A stretch of 64,000 nt of DNA. Origin: Desulfobacterium sp. GTDB taxonomy: Bacteria > Desulfobacterota > Desulfobacteria > Desulfobacterales > Desulfobacteraceae. Position numbers and translations under genes: made by a program. Positions 8,787 through 18,445 of the stretch are shown here, in pieces; within the stretch, counting starts at the first letter, position 1; the number at the start of each line of letters is the position of its first letter. The notes under the pieces were generated by a model. It saw only the letters and a program-made list of their open reading frames with translations. It was not told the origin of the DNA and made no database searches. The stretch lies in contig JAQYWC010000024.1 in NCBI GenBank assembly GCA_030145245.1, forward strand, positions 1 through 64,000. The letters are read 5' to 3'.

Positions 8787-8984
8787 ATGAGTGACGGAAC
8801 AAAAAGAGCCGATATCATGGCTGGCCTGGAGGTCTCCATTGTATTGAAGCAGGACCAGAGATCCGGAAAGCTGACACAGGGCGTTGTCCGGGATCTTCTG
8901 ACAAAGTCTGCCACACATCCCCACGGAATCAAGGTTCGACTGGAAAGCGGCCTTGTGGGGAGGGTCAAAATCATCCACGGTTAG
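8787..8984 (+). CDS. ywbE: YwbE family small protein (DUF2196)
   Basis: A 65-residue protein matching YwbE along its full length: RADIMAGLEVSIVLKQDQRS, then GKLTQGVVRDLLT and HPHGIKVRLESGLVGRVK. It is an SH3-like small beta-barrel fold of unknown function, possibly nucleic-acid associated. AAAGGA lies before the ATG. It follows slyX by about 40 bp. Confidence 0.9.
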   Translation: MSDGTKRADIMAGLEVSIVLKQDQRSGKLTQGVVRDLLTKSATHPHGIKVRLESGLVGRVKIIHG

Positions 8985-9053
8985 GAGGCCCGGGGCTGGA
9001 AACAGCCCCTGGCTGCCCGCTGCTTTTAACTCTATAAAAAATTGGAATAAACA

Positions 9054-9533
9054 ATGGCGAATAAGATGACGTTTTGGGGGGCAGGACCTAAATACACTTT
9101 GTTCTCAGCCGTATATTGCATTCTGATGGTTGCTTTAAGTTTCTGTTTCGATCCGTTTTTCAAAATCCATTTTGTTCCGGATGACCTGTTGACCTCGGTT
9201 GGTATTGTCCTGGTTCTACTTGGCATTCCATTTTATATTATTTCGTTAGTCACCATAAAACGTGCTTTTAAGGGCGGCAGCCTTGTTACCAAAGGACCCT
9301 TTGGAATGTGCCGTCATCCTGTATATTCGGCGTGGATAATATTTTTTGTGCCTGCACTCATGCTTTTCGTAAATACCTGGGCCGGCTTATCCGCACCACT
9401 GGTGATGTATTTTTTATTACTGCTATTAGTTAAAAAAGAAGAAGCCTGGCTGGAGAGCGTTTTTGGCGATGAATATCTGGCGTATAAGAAGAGGATCCCG
9501 GCTGTACTGCCTGTGGGCTTCTTTCGGCGTTAG
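9054..9533 (+). CDS. Isoprenylcysteine carboxyl methyltransferase-like membrane protein
   Basis: A 159-residue membrane protein with about four hydrophobic helices. The C-terminal half has the ICMT/PEMT family signature: GPFGMCRHPVYSAWI (the R-H-P-x-Y cofactor-binding motif), a helix, then EEAWLESVFGDEYLAYKKRIPAVLP. These integral membrane enzymes transfer a methyl group from S-adenosylmethionine to lipids or prenylated targets; the bacterial substrate is mostly unknown. Nothing in the neighbourhood indicates the substrate. The start has only a weak ribosome-binding site. Confidence 0.8.
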   Translation: MANKMTFWGAGPKYTLFSAVYCILMVALSFCFDPFFKIHFVPDDLLTSVGIVLVLLGIPFYIISLVTIKRAFKGGSLVTKGPFGMCRHPVYSAWIIFFVPALMLFVNTWAGLSAPLVMYFLLLLLVKKEEAWLESVFGDEYLAYKKRIPAVLPVGFFRR

Positions 9534-9931
9534 CATTTGAACATGTTTTATATCTCCCAGGCCCTGCCTATCCCAGGCGCCCATCGGATCGGTCATGGGG
9601 TAAACTTGAAATGAAAAAGGGCAAAAATGTACCACATTGATAATCGTACCAAAGGCCTTGTCTGATGAGGGGTGTGGGGAAAAAAGGGAAAATTGGGTAA
9701 TAACGACGATCTTATAATATTACATTCTTTTCCATATCCTAGATGATTTTGCTTGTAACGAATAACATCCGCCACTCTCCGGCAGGATCTCCAAAGACGG
9801 TGCTGGGGGCTCTCAAATATTTATCGTGGGATGTACATGATATTTCAATTGCCTTTTAAGCGATAGACTGATAATTTTATCGCTTTGTTGAGATGTTCAG
9901 AAGTCTTTTGGGGAAAACTGGGAGAGGGTTC
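9534..9931. other. Intergenic region before the chemoreceptor gene
   Basis: About 400 bp without a gene or a convincing terminator. It presumably contains the promoter of the following chemoreceptor. Short open frames here lack ribosome-binding sites and protein-like composition. Confidence 0.4.
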
Positions 9932-11647
9932 ATGGAAAACAAAGAGAGTCGATTGAAGTTTGGTATTTCGTTTAAAATGTCTCTTGTCTGCGGGATAATT
10001 GTTCTATTACTTTTAACCATCAGCAGCTTTATCTCCGTAAAGCTTCAGTCCGGTCTTTCCCGGAAAATGATAACCGCCTTTGAGCAAACCGAAAAAAAAT
10101 CCGTGGATGACGAAGCGAAAAAGCTGGAAGCCGCCCTTGTCGCCAATTCAAAAATCAATGTAAAGATCTGCAGTGGGGTTGCCCAGTCCTTTCTTTACAA
10201 TTTTTCCCAGGATACCATCGGGAAAATGCTTGAGAATTTCAGCCAGATAGAGGGGGTTATCGCGATTAAGGTACTTGATGTGGATGGCGCTGATTTCGGC
10301 GCATTATGGAAAAACCCGGATGTACAAACCGGCGAAAAAATCCCTGATGGTTTTACGGTTGATGAACAACTCTCAGTTGTGTCCGATGCCATCCATGGGG
10401 ATGAAAAGGTGGGGACGGTAAGGTTCTATTATACAAAAGAGTTTGTTAATCTGGCGATAGAGAAGCATAAGCAAGCGACCTTGGCCGGAATATCGGATTT
10501 CAACACCATTGCAGATAAAAACATCCGGGAATCGGTGACCATACAAATCATCGTAACGGCTGTAATCATCATTACGCTTATTATTACAATAGTTATCTGC
10601 CTCAGGATCATCGTTGGCGGTCCCATCAAAAATACCGTTGATATGATAGAGGATATTGCCCAGGGAGAGGGGGATCTTACCAAAAGACTCTCCATCAAAA
10701 ACGATGATGAAATCGGAGAGCTTTCATTGTGGTTTAACCGATTCATTGAAAAGGTCCAGGGGTTGATCAGGGATGTGTCTGCAAATGCCATAACGGTCGA
10801 CACCTCTTCAAGTGTGCTGTCTGATATTTCCAGCGTAATGTCCGAGGGCATTGAGCATCTGTCAAACAAATCCAATACGGTCGCTGCTGCCGCAGAAGAG
10901 ATGAGTGCGAACATGAACTCCGTTGCTGCTGCGAGTGAACAGGCCGCCACCAACATAGATACGGTTGCGGCGAGCATTGACGAAATGACAATGACCATTG
11001 ACGAGATTTCAAAGAGCTCCGGGGAGGCCAGTTCAATTACAAGTGAAGCGGTGGTTCAGGCCCGGGATGCGGTAACAAAGGTGGATGAACTGGGCCAGGC
11101 GGCGAGGGATATATCAAAGGTGACGGAAGTCATTAATGAGATATCAGGACAGACCAATCTGCTTGCCCTGAATGCAACCATAGAGGCTGCAAGGGCCGGG
11201 GAAGCCGGAAAGGGATTTGCCGTTGTGGCAAGCGAGATTAAAGAGCTGGCAAAGCAGACTGCTGATGCGACACTTGAAATTAAGGACAGGATTCAGACGA
11301 TCCAGGACTCGACCGGGGAGAGCGTATCAATGATTAACGCCATTTCCGGTGTCATTATCAATGTTAACGATATTGTGACGACCATCGCCACTGCCATGGA
11401 TGAGCAGTCCTCAACCACACAGGAGATCGCCGAAAACGTGAAACAGGCGTCCTCAGGGATCCAGGAGGTGAATGAAAATGTTGCCCAGAGTTCAACGGTT
11501 TCCGAAGAGATAGCACAGGATATCGCGGAGATGAATGCGGCAACAGAGGAGATCTCTGACTCCAGTTCTCAACTGGGCCTCAAAGCCACCGATCTTTCCG
11601 ATCTTGCAACAAGCGTCACGGCGATGGTATCAAAGTTTAAGATCTAA
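9932..11647 (+). CDS. Methyl-accepting chemotaxis protein
   Basis: The ATG at 9932 is chosen over one 39 bases upstream because it is preceded by GGGAGAGGG. The 571-residue protein has a first membrane helix (about 16-37), a periplasmic sensor of about 165 residues (probably a single Cache/PAS-like fold, ligand unknown), a second helix (about 203-228), a HAMP domain and a long signalling coiled coil. The hairpin tip is the canonical [20 protein letters not shown] followed by [18 protein letters not shown], which contacts CheA and CheW. No CheW-type tether pentapeptide is present at the C-terminus. No che genes are in the window. It ends at a terminator shared with the convergent solute-binding protein gene. 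Confidence 0.93.
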   Translation: MENKESRLKFGISFKMSLVCGIIVLLLLTISSFISVKLQSGLSRKMITAFEQTEKKSVDDEAKKLEAALVANSKINVKICSGVAQSFLYNFSQDTIGKMLENFSQIEGVIAIKVLDVDGADFGALWKNPDVQTGEKIPDGFTVDEQLSVVSDAIHGDEKVGTVRFYYTKEFVNLAIEKHKQATLAGISDFNTIADKNIRESVTIQIIVTAVIIITLIITIVICLRIIVGGPIKNTVDMIEDIAQGEGDLTKRLSIKNDDEIGELSLWFNRFIEKVQGLIRDVSANAITVDTSSSVLSDISSVMSEGIEHLSNKSNTVAAAAEEMSANMNSVAAASEQAATNIDTVAASIDEMTMTIDEISKSSGEASSITSEAVVQARDAVTKVDELGQAARDISKVTEVINEISGQTNLLALNATIEAARAGEAGKGFAVVASEIKELAKQTADATLEIKDRIQTIQDSTGESVSMINAISGVIINVNDIVTTIATAMDEQSSTTQEIAENVKQASSGIQEVNENVAQSSTVSEEIAQDIAEMNAATEEISDSSSQLGLKATDLSDLATSVTAMVSKFKI

Positions 11648-11652
11648 AGAAT

Positions 11653-11688
11653 AAAGACCGGCAGGGTGTCACACCCTACCGGTCTTTT
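11653..11688. terminator. Bidirectional terminator between convergent genes
   Basis: AAAGACCGG-C-AGGGTG, loop TCA, CACCCT-A-CCGGTCTTT, with A-run before and T-run after, so it can serve both the chemoreceptor and the minus-strand solute-binding protein gene. Confidence 0.9.
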
Positions 11689-11703
11689 CAACAATCCTTT
11701 GGT

Positions 11704-12447
11704 TTATTCAGAAAGCCCGTGCTCTGCCAGTATTTTTGCGTAGGTTCCGTTTTCCTTTATGATTCTAAATCCCTTTTCATAGGCATCGATAAGGGCCTGT
11801 CCATCGGGGTGGCTCTTTGAAACCATGAGGTGCAGGGGCTTTATAAACAGAGGTGTATTTGAGGATGCAAACTTGGACTCGGAAGCGGGCAGCTGGGTTT
11901 TGATTGTCTGCCATCCGACCAGCTGGCTTTCCGGGACAACATCCCGGCGTCCGTGGAGAAGCATTTTCAGGGAACTATTAATGTTCGGCGCATATTCAGC
12001 CTTTACGCCGGCGTTTTTAAAAAGCTCAACATAGGTATACCCTTCCGAGCCGCCCACTTTCAATTTCTTAAGCGCGTCATAGCCCGTGTAGTCCCAGTCT
12101 CCAAGCTTATCTTTCATGTAGAAGAAAACCATTTTCTGGTGGGCAATGGGAGTGGAGAGAAAACAGGTGTTCTTGAACTCTTCGTTTGCGGTCCAGGGAA
12201 ATGTCCCTACGACTTTTCCCTTCTGGGTCAGAACTTCTGTTCTTTTCCAGGGCATATACTTAAAGCTTACCGTGTGGCCGGCTGCTTTCATAACTTCAGA
12301 AACAATAATCGCAGTGGGTCCCCCCGCCGTCATATCCTTTGAAATATAGGGTGCCCACTCTCCGGTTACAAGTTCAAAGTTCTTTGCTACAGCAGGTGAC
12401 AAAGTAACCGCCAGAAGCGTAAGTGTTAAACAAATGATTTTTTTCAC
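11704..12447 (-). CDS. Periplasmic solute-binding protein, family 3 (amino-acid/polar ligand type)
   Basis: A protein of about 247 residues. GTG at 12447 is the better start because GAAGGAG lies nine bases before it; an ATG at 12456 directly abuts the same Shine-Dalgarno. The N-terminus is a signal peptide (KKIICLTLTLLAVTLSPAVA). The rest follows the bilobed family 3 pattern: GEWAPYISKDM, YMPWKRTEVLTQKGKV, then FPWTANEEF, LKVGGSEGYTYVE and a final YEKGFRIIKENGTYAKIL. The composition suggests amino-acid-like ligands, but the site cannot be read. No permease or ATPase gene is adjacent, so it may be an orphan receptor for a transporter elsewhere or for the neighbouring chemoreceptor. Confidence 0.85.
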   Translation of the reverse strand: MKKIICLTLTLLAVTLSPAVAKNFELVTGEWAPYISKDMTAGGPTAIIVSEVMKAAGHTVSFKYMPWKRTEVLTQKGKVVGTFPWTANEEFKNTCFLSTPIAHQKMVFFYMKDKLGDWDYTGYDALKKLKVGGSEGYTYVELFKNAGVKAEYAPNINSSLKMLLHGRRDVVPESQLVGWQTIKTQLPASESKFASSNTPLFIKPLHLMVSKSHPDGQALIDAYEKGFRIIKENGTYAKILAEHGLSE

Positions 12448-12570
12448 CGTTTCCATCTCCTTCTTCAGTTAAACCTAAAAATGATGCAGAAATAAAGCCT
12501 CTACCTACAATAGTGCCATTGGTGTAACAGATAGGATGGGGGGGTGGTTTTTGTCAAGTTAAATTAGAAA

Positions 12571-12595
12571 ATGGAACCGAACAATCCGGTTCCAT
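12571..12595. promoter_or_regulatory. Inverted repeat upstream of the polysaccharide operon
   Basis: ATGGAACCG-N7-CGGTTCCAT is a perfect 9-bp inverted repeat in the 278-bp gap between the divergent solute-binding protein gene and the GT2 gene. It could be an operator for one or both units, or a hairpin in the leader of the polysaccharide operon. It has no T-run. Confidence 0.45.
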
Positions 12596-12725
12596 GGATT
12601 CAAATGTCATGGAATCGGATATTTGTATTGCAAAAAGTGCCTTTTACCTGTAAATATAGCCCATTATGCATGCTCGTTGGGTGTCACGTCACCCCTTGGC
12701 CGGCACCCATGATTAAGGGGCGTTT

Positions 12726-14048
12726 GTGGTAGATGTTTTAAATTTGTTTTTATTTTCCGTTTCTGATGCGATTCGATTAATAGAATTTCAGTTTTTAACC
12801 CGTGAATTGTGGGAATGGATGCTTTTTTTCATGCCCGTGTTTATCTTCGGAGAGTTTCCCCGCTATATCTTCCCGTCTATTTTTCTTTTTTTCGCAAAGA
12901 TCTTCGGCTTTCTAAAGAGTGATGATGAAAAAAAGAGGGCTTTTTTTGCAACAAACCCTTCGATCAGTATTCTTCTTGTGGGCTATAACGAAGAGGCCTC
13001 GGTTGCCAATGCCATCCGTTCATTGGTTGAACTCAATTACACCAATCTTGAAATTATTGTCATCGATGATAATTCCGAAGACCGGATGTACGAAGAGGCT
13101 AAACCCTTTGCTGACAAGGGTTTGATCAAATTGTACCGAAACAGCGCAGCCACGGGAAGATCCGGAAGACCGACCTCGTCCAACATGGCGTTTTACCTGG
13201 CAAAGGGAGACTATATTATCTCCGTAGATGCGGATACCTCCTTTGACCGGGATATGCTGCTTCATATGATCGGCCCCTTTTACAACCCCCGGGTGGGCGG
13301 GGTTGCCGGAAACATCAAAATCAGAAACCTTTCCGCATCGATCTGGACCCGTCTCCAGGCGGTTGAATACGCCATCTCCATCAGCATGTGGAAACGTTGG
13401 CTCGAACTTCTGGGAATGAGTATGCAGGTCAGCGGCGCCTTTGGTGCTTTCCGGCGGGAGGCGTTGACCTCCTTTGGGGCTTGGGATCCTGAACTTGCAG
13501 AGGACGCGGATCTTTCGCTCAAGATTAAAAAGTTGGGCTGGCAGATCGCCTTTGCCCCCGAGGCCATCGCCATGACCAATGCCCCGGAGACCTTTCGCAT
13601 ATTGAAGGGGCAGCGATTCCGATGGGACAAGGGCGCTTTTCGGACCTATTTCCGAAAGCATGTGGATATTATGAAGTTCTGGCGATTTGATTGGAGAAAT
13701 GCCTTTGAGCTCTCCCTGGAATTTGTTTTTACTGTGGTTCTGACATTGATCTATGCCGTCTACCTGGCATTGATGTTGATCTTTTATCCAAAGCTTATGA
13801 TTTTCATCTGGGGCTTTTCCTATGTTATTTATGTGGCTGTCACGCTTCTTTGTTTTTCCGTTTCCCTCCTGTTCAGTGAACGCAGGGAAGCGGAAATGTC
13901 TTTGCTTCCCACCGTATTCATGTTTCCCGTATACAAGTCGATTTTCAGATGGGTGCGATTCGGGGCACTGGTGCTGGAGTTTTTCAGGATTAATTATGAA
14001 GAGGGCTATCTGCCGGAGTCGGCATGGCGCAACACCGAGAAATGGTAA
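12726..14048 (+). CDS. Processive family 2 glycosyltransferase (polysaccharide synthase)
   Basis: A 440-residue inner-membrane protein with N-terminal membrane helices (about 30-62) and C-terminal helices (about 315-400). Between them is a GT-A domain with all motifs of processive synthases such as BcsA and PgaC: VGYNEE, the DDNS nucleotide motif (114-117), DAD metal motif (168-170), the AED catalytic base (258-260) and QRFRW (296-300). It should polymerise a sugar nucleotide and move the chain through the membrane. No PilZ domain is present. GTG start with AGGGG upstream. The gap to the next gene is 3 bp, and the four genes to 19666 form one apparent operon. The sugar is unknown. Confidence 0.92.
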   Translation: MVDVLNLFLFSVSDAIRLIEFQFLTRELWEWMLFFMPVFIFGEFPRYIFPSIFLFFAKIFGFLKSDDEKKRAFFATNPSISILLVGYNEEASVANAIRSLVELNYTNLEIIVIDDNSEDRMYEEAKPFADKGLIKLYRNSAATGRSGRPTSSNMAFYLAKGDYIISVDADTSFDRDMLLHMIGPFYNPRVGGVAGNIKIRNLSASIWTRLQAVEYAISISMWKRWLELLGMSMQVSGAFGAFRREALTSFGAWDPELAEDADLSLKIKKLGWQIAFAPEAIAMTNAPETFRILKGQRFRWDKGAFRTYFRKHVDIMKFWRFDWRNAFELSLEFVFTVVLTLIYAVYLALMLIFYPKLMIFIWGFSYVIYVAVTLLCFSVSLLFSERREAEMSLLPTVFMFPVYKSIFRWVRFGALVLEFFRINYEEGYLPESAWRNTEKW

Positions 14049-14051
14049 AAC

Positions 14052-15479
14052 ATGAAAAAAGAATTTAGTATCGCGATTGTAGGGGCCGGAGAAGAGGAGT
14101 TTAGAATTTTAAAAAACAGCCTGGAGTCCGCTTCGTTTGAAGCCACGCTTTCCATCACCAGGCAAGATGAATCTTCGTACACAAAGGGGGGAGATACGGA
14201 CCTGACGGTCTACTGCCAGGCAAAAGATGCTTCCGATCCTGCCCATGTGCCGGTATTCGTGAATAAGACCCTGTTTATTACCTCCTGTTATGATAAAAAC
14301 ATTGCCCTGGCCGCATTTAAAAAAGGGGCCAGCCATATTCTTTATCGTCCCCTGCACAGGTCTGAGATTCTGATTGGCATTCGGAACTTATTATTCTTTT
14401 CAAGAAAATACTGGAAGGCCAATCTGACCGATGCCGCCATTCTCTCCTTTCTGGGGGAGATTGCAAATCGCGGGATCACCGTTATTGAACCTGTCCCCTC
14501 TCCGTTTAAACCCACCGGTCATTTTTACCCGGAGGTCCTGGAAATCACGGGTGAGCTTGAAGATGAGGAGGCGTATTTGGGTGCCCTTGCCGAGAAAGGG
14601 TTTTTCTCAAGAAAATTACGCAACAGGGTCAGGCTCTGCACCCTTTGTGAATCCTACCAGATAAACTATCGGGAAGTGTGTCCGGTTTGTTCATCCATTG
14701 ATATCGTAAAAGGGCAAATGGTTCATCACTTTGAATGCGGCCATATCGATTCACTGGAGAGCTTCAAGCAGGGCACGGACCTTGTCTGTCCCAAATGCGA
14801 AAAAATCCTCCGGCACATTGGCATCGATTATGAAAAGCCCTCCGATTATTTTAAGTGTGCAAACTGCCATAGCATTGTTCCGGAGCCTTCGGTGGAACTT
14901 CAATGCCTGGTCTGCGGATTGATTTGCAGTCCGGAAAAAACCATGGAAAAAAATATTTATGCCTACGAATTAACTGAATTTGCTTGGGAGGCCTTGAGGA
15001 GCGGGAAAATAAGCGGCGTGGATCTGGGTTCCATTCTCTATGATCATCACACCAATCTTTACAACCGGCAATATTTCGAAATTGAACTCAACAGAGAGTT
15101 GATTCGCATGAAACGATACCGGTCGGAATTCACCCTGGTCATGGCCCGCATCGAGAAAATAGATGAAATCAGGAGCGACTATCCGGACAAGGTCGCATGG
15201 TATGTGAACAGCATCTTCACCACCTTGAGCAAGGACCTCAGGGAACTTGACACCACCTGCGTGTGGGAAGCCAATACCCTGGGAATTATCCTTGCCGGAA
15301 CGAACCTGGATGGTGCAAAAATTGTAATTCAACGGATCCATGATCATATTACCTCCCTGGAATACCTCTATGATATTAGACAACCGGAAGTCTCCTTCAG
15401 TGTTATTGCAGGGGACCCTTCCCATGGGTCAACTGAGCAAATCACAGGACTTGCCATGGACGATCTTGCGGATGCGTAA
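14052..15479 (+). CDS. TackOD1 zinc-ribbon protein with receiver-like N-terminus and degenerate GGDEF retaining an RxxD site
   Basis: A 475-residue cytoplasmic protein. Residues 1-115 look like a divergent receiver-type fold. Residues about 150-300 have several Cys pairs (CTLCESY, CPVC, HHFECGHID, LVCPKC, CANC, CLVC) and the string LRHIGIDYEKP, which I recognise as the TackOD1 metal-binding output domain. Residues about 320-455 are GGDEF-like (LYNRQYFEIELNRELIRMKR), but the active motif is EANTL (406-410) in place of GGDEF. The inhibitory-site motif RxxD is kept as RELD (397-400) at the canonical distance. It therefore cannot make c-di-GMP but probably binds it, as PelD does. Placed between synthase and export genes, it is the likely c-di-GMP receptor of the system. 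Confidence 0.82.
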   Translation: MKKEFSIAIVGAGEEEFRILKNSLESASFEATLSITRQDESSYTKGGDTDLTVYCQAKDASDPAHVPVFVNKTLFITSCYDKNIALAAFKKGASHILYRPLHRSEILIGIRNLLFFSRKYWKANLTDAAILSFLGEIANRGITVIEPVPSPFKPTGHFYPEVLEITGELEDEEAYLGALAEKGFFSRKLRNRVRLCTLCESYQINYREVCPVCSSIDIVKGQMVHHFECGHIDSLESFKQGTDLVCPKCEKILRHIGIDYEKPSDYFKCANCHSIVPEPSVELQCLVCGLICSPEKTMEKNIYAYELTEFAWEALRSGKISGVDLGSILYDHHTNLYNRQYFEIELNRELIRMKRYRSEFTLVMARIEKIDEIRSDYPDKVAWYVNSIFTTLSKDLRELDTTCVWEANTLGIILAGTNLDGAKIVIQRIHDHITSLEYLYDIRQPEVSFSVIAGDPSHGSTEQITGLAMDDLADA

Positions 15480-18444
15480 AACAGCGGTGGTTGGAAGGGC
15501 TTCCCGGGCGGGTGTGATCCTGTTTCTTATGATTTCGTTGTTTGGCTGCAGCACCCTGAACAGGCAATCGGTCAGGCAGAATGCGGATATGGAACTTGTG
15601 AGAGAGCTGATGGCGCCTGTCTACAACGGGCAGCAAAAGCTGGTGGAAACCATTGGTGCCGCAGACCATGACCGGATCGTCTTCAGAATAGAAAATGACA
15701 GGGTGATACGGGTCGCGGAACAGGGGGAGGGCGCCTGGATGGGGTCCCCGGAGAACATTGTCTTTTTCAGGATAAAAGGATCTGAAAACAATCCCCGCGC
15801 CCTCTGTTATTTTGATCCGCAAACCTTTCAACTGACGCCACTTCCGGACAAGGAAGATCAGGCTGTGTTTATCCTGTTCAAGTCCCTTCCCCATGATGGT
15901 AAATGGATAATGGGGGAGCAACGGCTTTCACTGATCCGGATTAAGTTTGAATATAACAAATCCGGCGAAATCCGTTTGGTCTCAAAAAACAGGATCCCTG
16001 GCATAAAAGGGGACGCTTTTCTGCCCGTTTATCTTGAAAAAAAAGAGACTCTTTTTTTCCTGAACCGGGAGAATCAGGGGGCCAACCGGCTCATGTCCGT
16101 GGATAAAGACGGATTAAACCTGAAGCAGCACCTGGGGGATGACGGGGGGCAAATCAGCCGGATCTATACGGAAGATGGGGAAAACCTCCTCTTTGAATCC
16201 GATCAAAAAGGCTATCAATCTTTGTTCCGGTTGAATCCCGATGATGGAAGCGTCACCGCATATCGTCGTTCCGGGAACCAGAACACGGTGAAGAGCCGCT
16301 TTATTCTGGCAGGCCGGTATGCACATGGGATCCCGTCCCCCGTGGTTGTCAGGCTACCGGAAACCATGGATATCAAAGCCATCACCTCCCTTGCCATTGC
16401 CCGTAATCCTGAGGTCAACCTTAAGCGGGCCCTTTTTGCCGCCTCCCTTGTGGAAGCGGGCATTGCCACACTGCCTAATTATCCTTCGTTTTATTTTGAA
16501 TTGGGAACGGATTCGGCAGCCGGATTGCTCAGCGACCAGGGGCGCTTCTTTTCACGCACGCTCATCAATGGGTTGGCAGGTGTTGTTCAGCCCCTCCTGG
16601 ATATTCACCGAAACACAGAGCTTGCCCGGGCGGCTCAGCTTGCCGGTGAAACAGCCCGAAACCAGTTGGAGAATGAAATCAATGAACGGGTGGCTGAAGC
16701 CGTACAACTCTATTTTGAAATAAACTATTTAAACCAAATGGAACGGGTGCGGACAGCGTTGATGGCCACTTATGGGGAGAGAGCCACCCACTATGCAAAA
16801 CTGAAAACGGTTGGCGATGCCTATGGGTTACAACTCTCCGCAGCTGAAAAAATCATTGTCGCCGGAAGATCCGAACAGCTGCATAACCGGGAACGAACCG
16901 CCTTTCTGATGAGCCGGCTGAAAAACCTGTGCGGGCTGCCCCAGGGCATGCAGGTTGCCCTTGCCGATGAAGATTTCCGCTTGGATAAAGCATTCTGCGG
17001 GGAAGAGGCCGCCTTGAACGATCTCGCCATTTTAAACCATCCCCGGATCAAGGCCGTGGCAAGTGAACTGGAAAAAGCCTATTTCCTGGAATCGGCCAGT
17101 CCTGCCCTGAGGGGAAAGCTGAATATTGCGGCTGAATACGAATATCTCGGGCGCAACCTGGATGATCCGGTGCAGGACGACATCAACCTGACCCTGAGCG
17201 GCAGTATCTCATCGGTCCATAAAAAAGCCGCGGCCCTCCATGGCGAATACTGGAAGCAGGTCAAGGATTCCCTTCGAATCCGGTTTGGAATCGTATGCGG
17301 CCAGGTGAGGCTCTCCCTTGAAGAAGCGCTCATGGATTTTAAGGCTGCAAAAAACGACCACCTGGCAAAAGAAGCGGACGCACAATACCATTTGGAAAAA
17401 ATCCGGGTGGCCCGTCTGTATCGGTTGATCGATTCCCCGGATGAGGATTTGAAAAAAAATCCCCTGGCCGTAAATACCGCTGTTCAGGAGTATCTCTCCG
17501 CCCTGGCAAGATCTGCCGGGGTATTAAAGGACCTGGGCATCCGGTATGTGAATGTTTGCAGGGAAACAGGACTTTCCAAATTCATCCCGGAGAAAATCGA
17601 TCGTTTTTCTTCCGGAAGGATTGATCGGAAGCGGCCGTCTGTCTGGCTTTGGAAAACAGAAGAGCTTATCGGATCGCCCGGAAAAACAGCTGAATTTTTA
17701 AAATATGCAAAGGCTGGGAATATCAAAAGGGTCTATGCGTATCTCTATTCCGATTCCCGGCTCCTCGCAGGGATGATGTCACGGGAAAAGTTTACCCTCT
17801 TCTTAAATGCCTGTGCAGCTGAGGGGATCGAAGTGTGGGCCCTGCTTGGGGAACCCGAGTGGTTGACAGATCAAAACGGAAAACGAGATCTGCTTTGCGG
17901 ACTTCAAAGAATCAAACAATACAATGGGGCAAAAAACAGTCTTGAACCTCAAATCCGCGGCGTTAAATTGGATTTAGAGCCCCACTCCATCCCCGGCTGG
18001 GAGACGGATCTGGTGGTCCGGGATCGTTTGAACCGCAGGTATATCGAGCTTCTCACGGTTGCCAAAGGGATCACCGGGGGGAAGATGCCCCTGTGGGTCG
18101 ACTGTCCGGTCAAGTACTTCACCCATGAAAAAAACAGGGAACTCCTGGGGCAAATCGACCGGCTTACCGATGGGATAACGGCCATGGTCTATTTCAACTC
18201 CCCGGAAAAAATAATCGACGTCTCAAAGGCCATTTTAACGGGTCGGTCCGGCCCCATCGAGATTGGGCTTGAATTTTCCGGAAAAGCGCCGACATCAGAT
18301 ACCCTGTATCGCGCCGATGAAAAAGAAAGGGCGCAGCTCCTGAACGCTATTTCGGATCATTTTTTTGAAACCTCCGCATATGCGGGATTTTCATTCCATG
18401 ATTATTCCGCCATCAAAACATTTTTAGACATGAACAGGTTATAA
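15472..18444 (+). CDS. Outer-membrane lipoprotein fusion: propeller-like, TolC-like and TIM-barrel-like domains
   Basis: The ATG at 15472 overlaps the previous stop by 8 bp, suggesting translational coupling, and gives a 990-residue protein with a lipoprotein signal (ISLFGCS). Residues about 40-290 have short strand repeats like a TolB-type propeller. Residues about 295-690 have the long-helix pattern of TolC-family channels, including AITSLAIARNPEVNLKRALF and the IARNPE-type start common to these proteins. Residues about 715-990 resemble a glycoside-hydrolase barrel: SVWLWKTEEL, VYAYLYSDS, EGIEVWALLGEPEW, IRGVKLDLEPH (acidic residues at a strand end) and GISFHDYS-like GFSFHDYS. One polypeptide would thus supply the export channel and perhaps a polysaccharide-trimming enzyme. 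Catalysis is inferred only. Confidence 0.78.
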   Translation: MRKTAVVGRASRAGVILFLMISLFGCSTLNRQSVRQNADMELVRELMAPVYNGQQKLVETIGAADHDRIVFRIENDRVIRVAEQGEGAWMGSPENIVFFRIKGSENNPRALCYFDPQTFQLTPLPDKEDQAVFILFKSLPHDGKWIMGEQRLSLIRIKFEYNKSGEIRLVSKNRIPGIKGDAFLPVYLEKKETLFFLNRENQGANRLMSVDKDGLNLKQHLGDDGGQISRIYTEDGENLLFESDQKGYQSLFRLNPDDGSVTAYRRSGNQNTVKSRFILAGRYAHGIPSPVVVRLPETMDIKAITSLAIARNPEVNLKRALFAASLVEAGIATLPNYPSFYFELGTDSAAGLLSDQGRFFSRTLINGLAGVVQPLLDIHRNTELARAAQLAGETARNQLENEINERVAEAVQLYFEINYLNQMERVRTALMATYGERATHYAKLKTVGDAYGLQLSAAEKIIVAGRSEQLHNRERTAFLMSRLKNLCGLPQGMQVALADEDFRLDKAFCGEEAALNDLAILNHPRIKAVASELEKAYFLESASPALRGKLNIAAEYEYLGRNLDDPVQDDINLTLSGSISSVHKKAAALHGEYWKQVKDSLRIRFGIVCGQVRLSLEEALMDFKAAKNDHLAKEADAQYHLEKIRVARLYRLIDSPDEDLKKNPLAVNTAVQEYLSALARSAGVLKDLGIRYVNVCRETGLSKFIPEKIDRFSSGRIDRKRPSVWLWKTEELIGSPGKTAEFLKYAKAGNIKRVYAYLYSDSRLLAGMMSREKFTLFLNACAAEGIEVWALLGEPEWLTDQNGKRDLLCGLQRIKQYNGAKNSLEPQIRGVKLDLEPHSIPGWETDLVVRDRLNRRYIELLTVAKGITGGKMPLWVDCPVKYFTHEKNRELLGQIDRLTDGITAMVYFNSPEKIIDVSKAILTGRSGPIEIGLEFSGKAPTSDTLYRADEKERAQLLNAISDHFFETSAYAGFSFHDYSAIKTFLDMNRL

Positions 18445-18445
18445 G

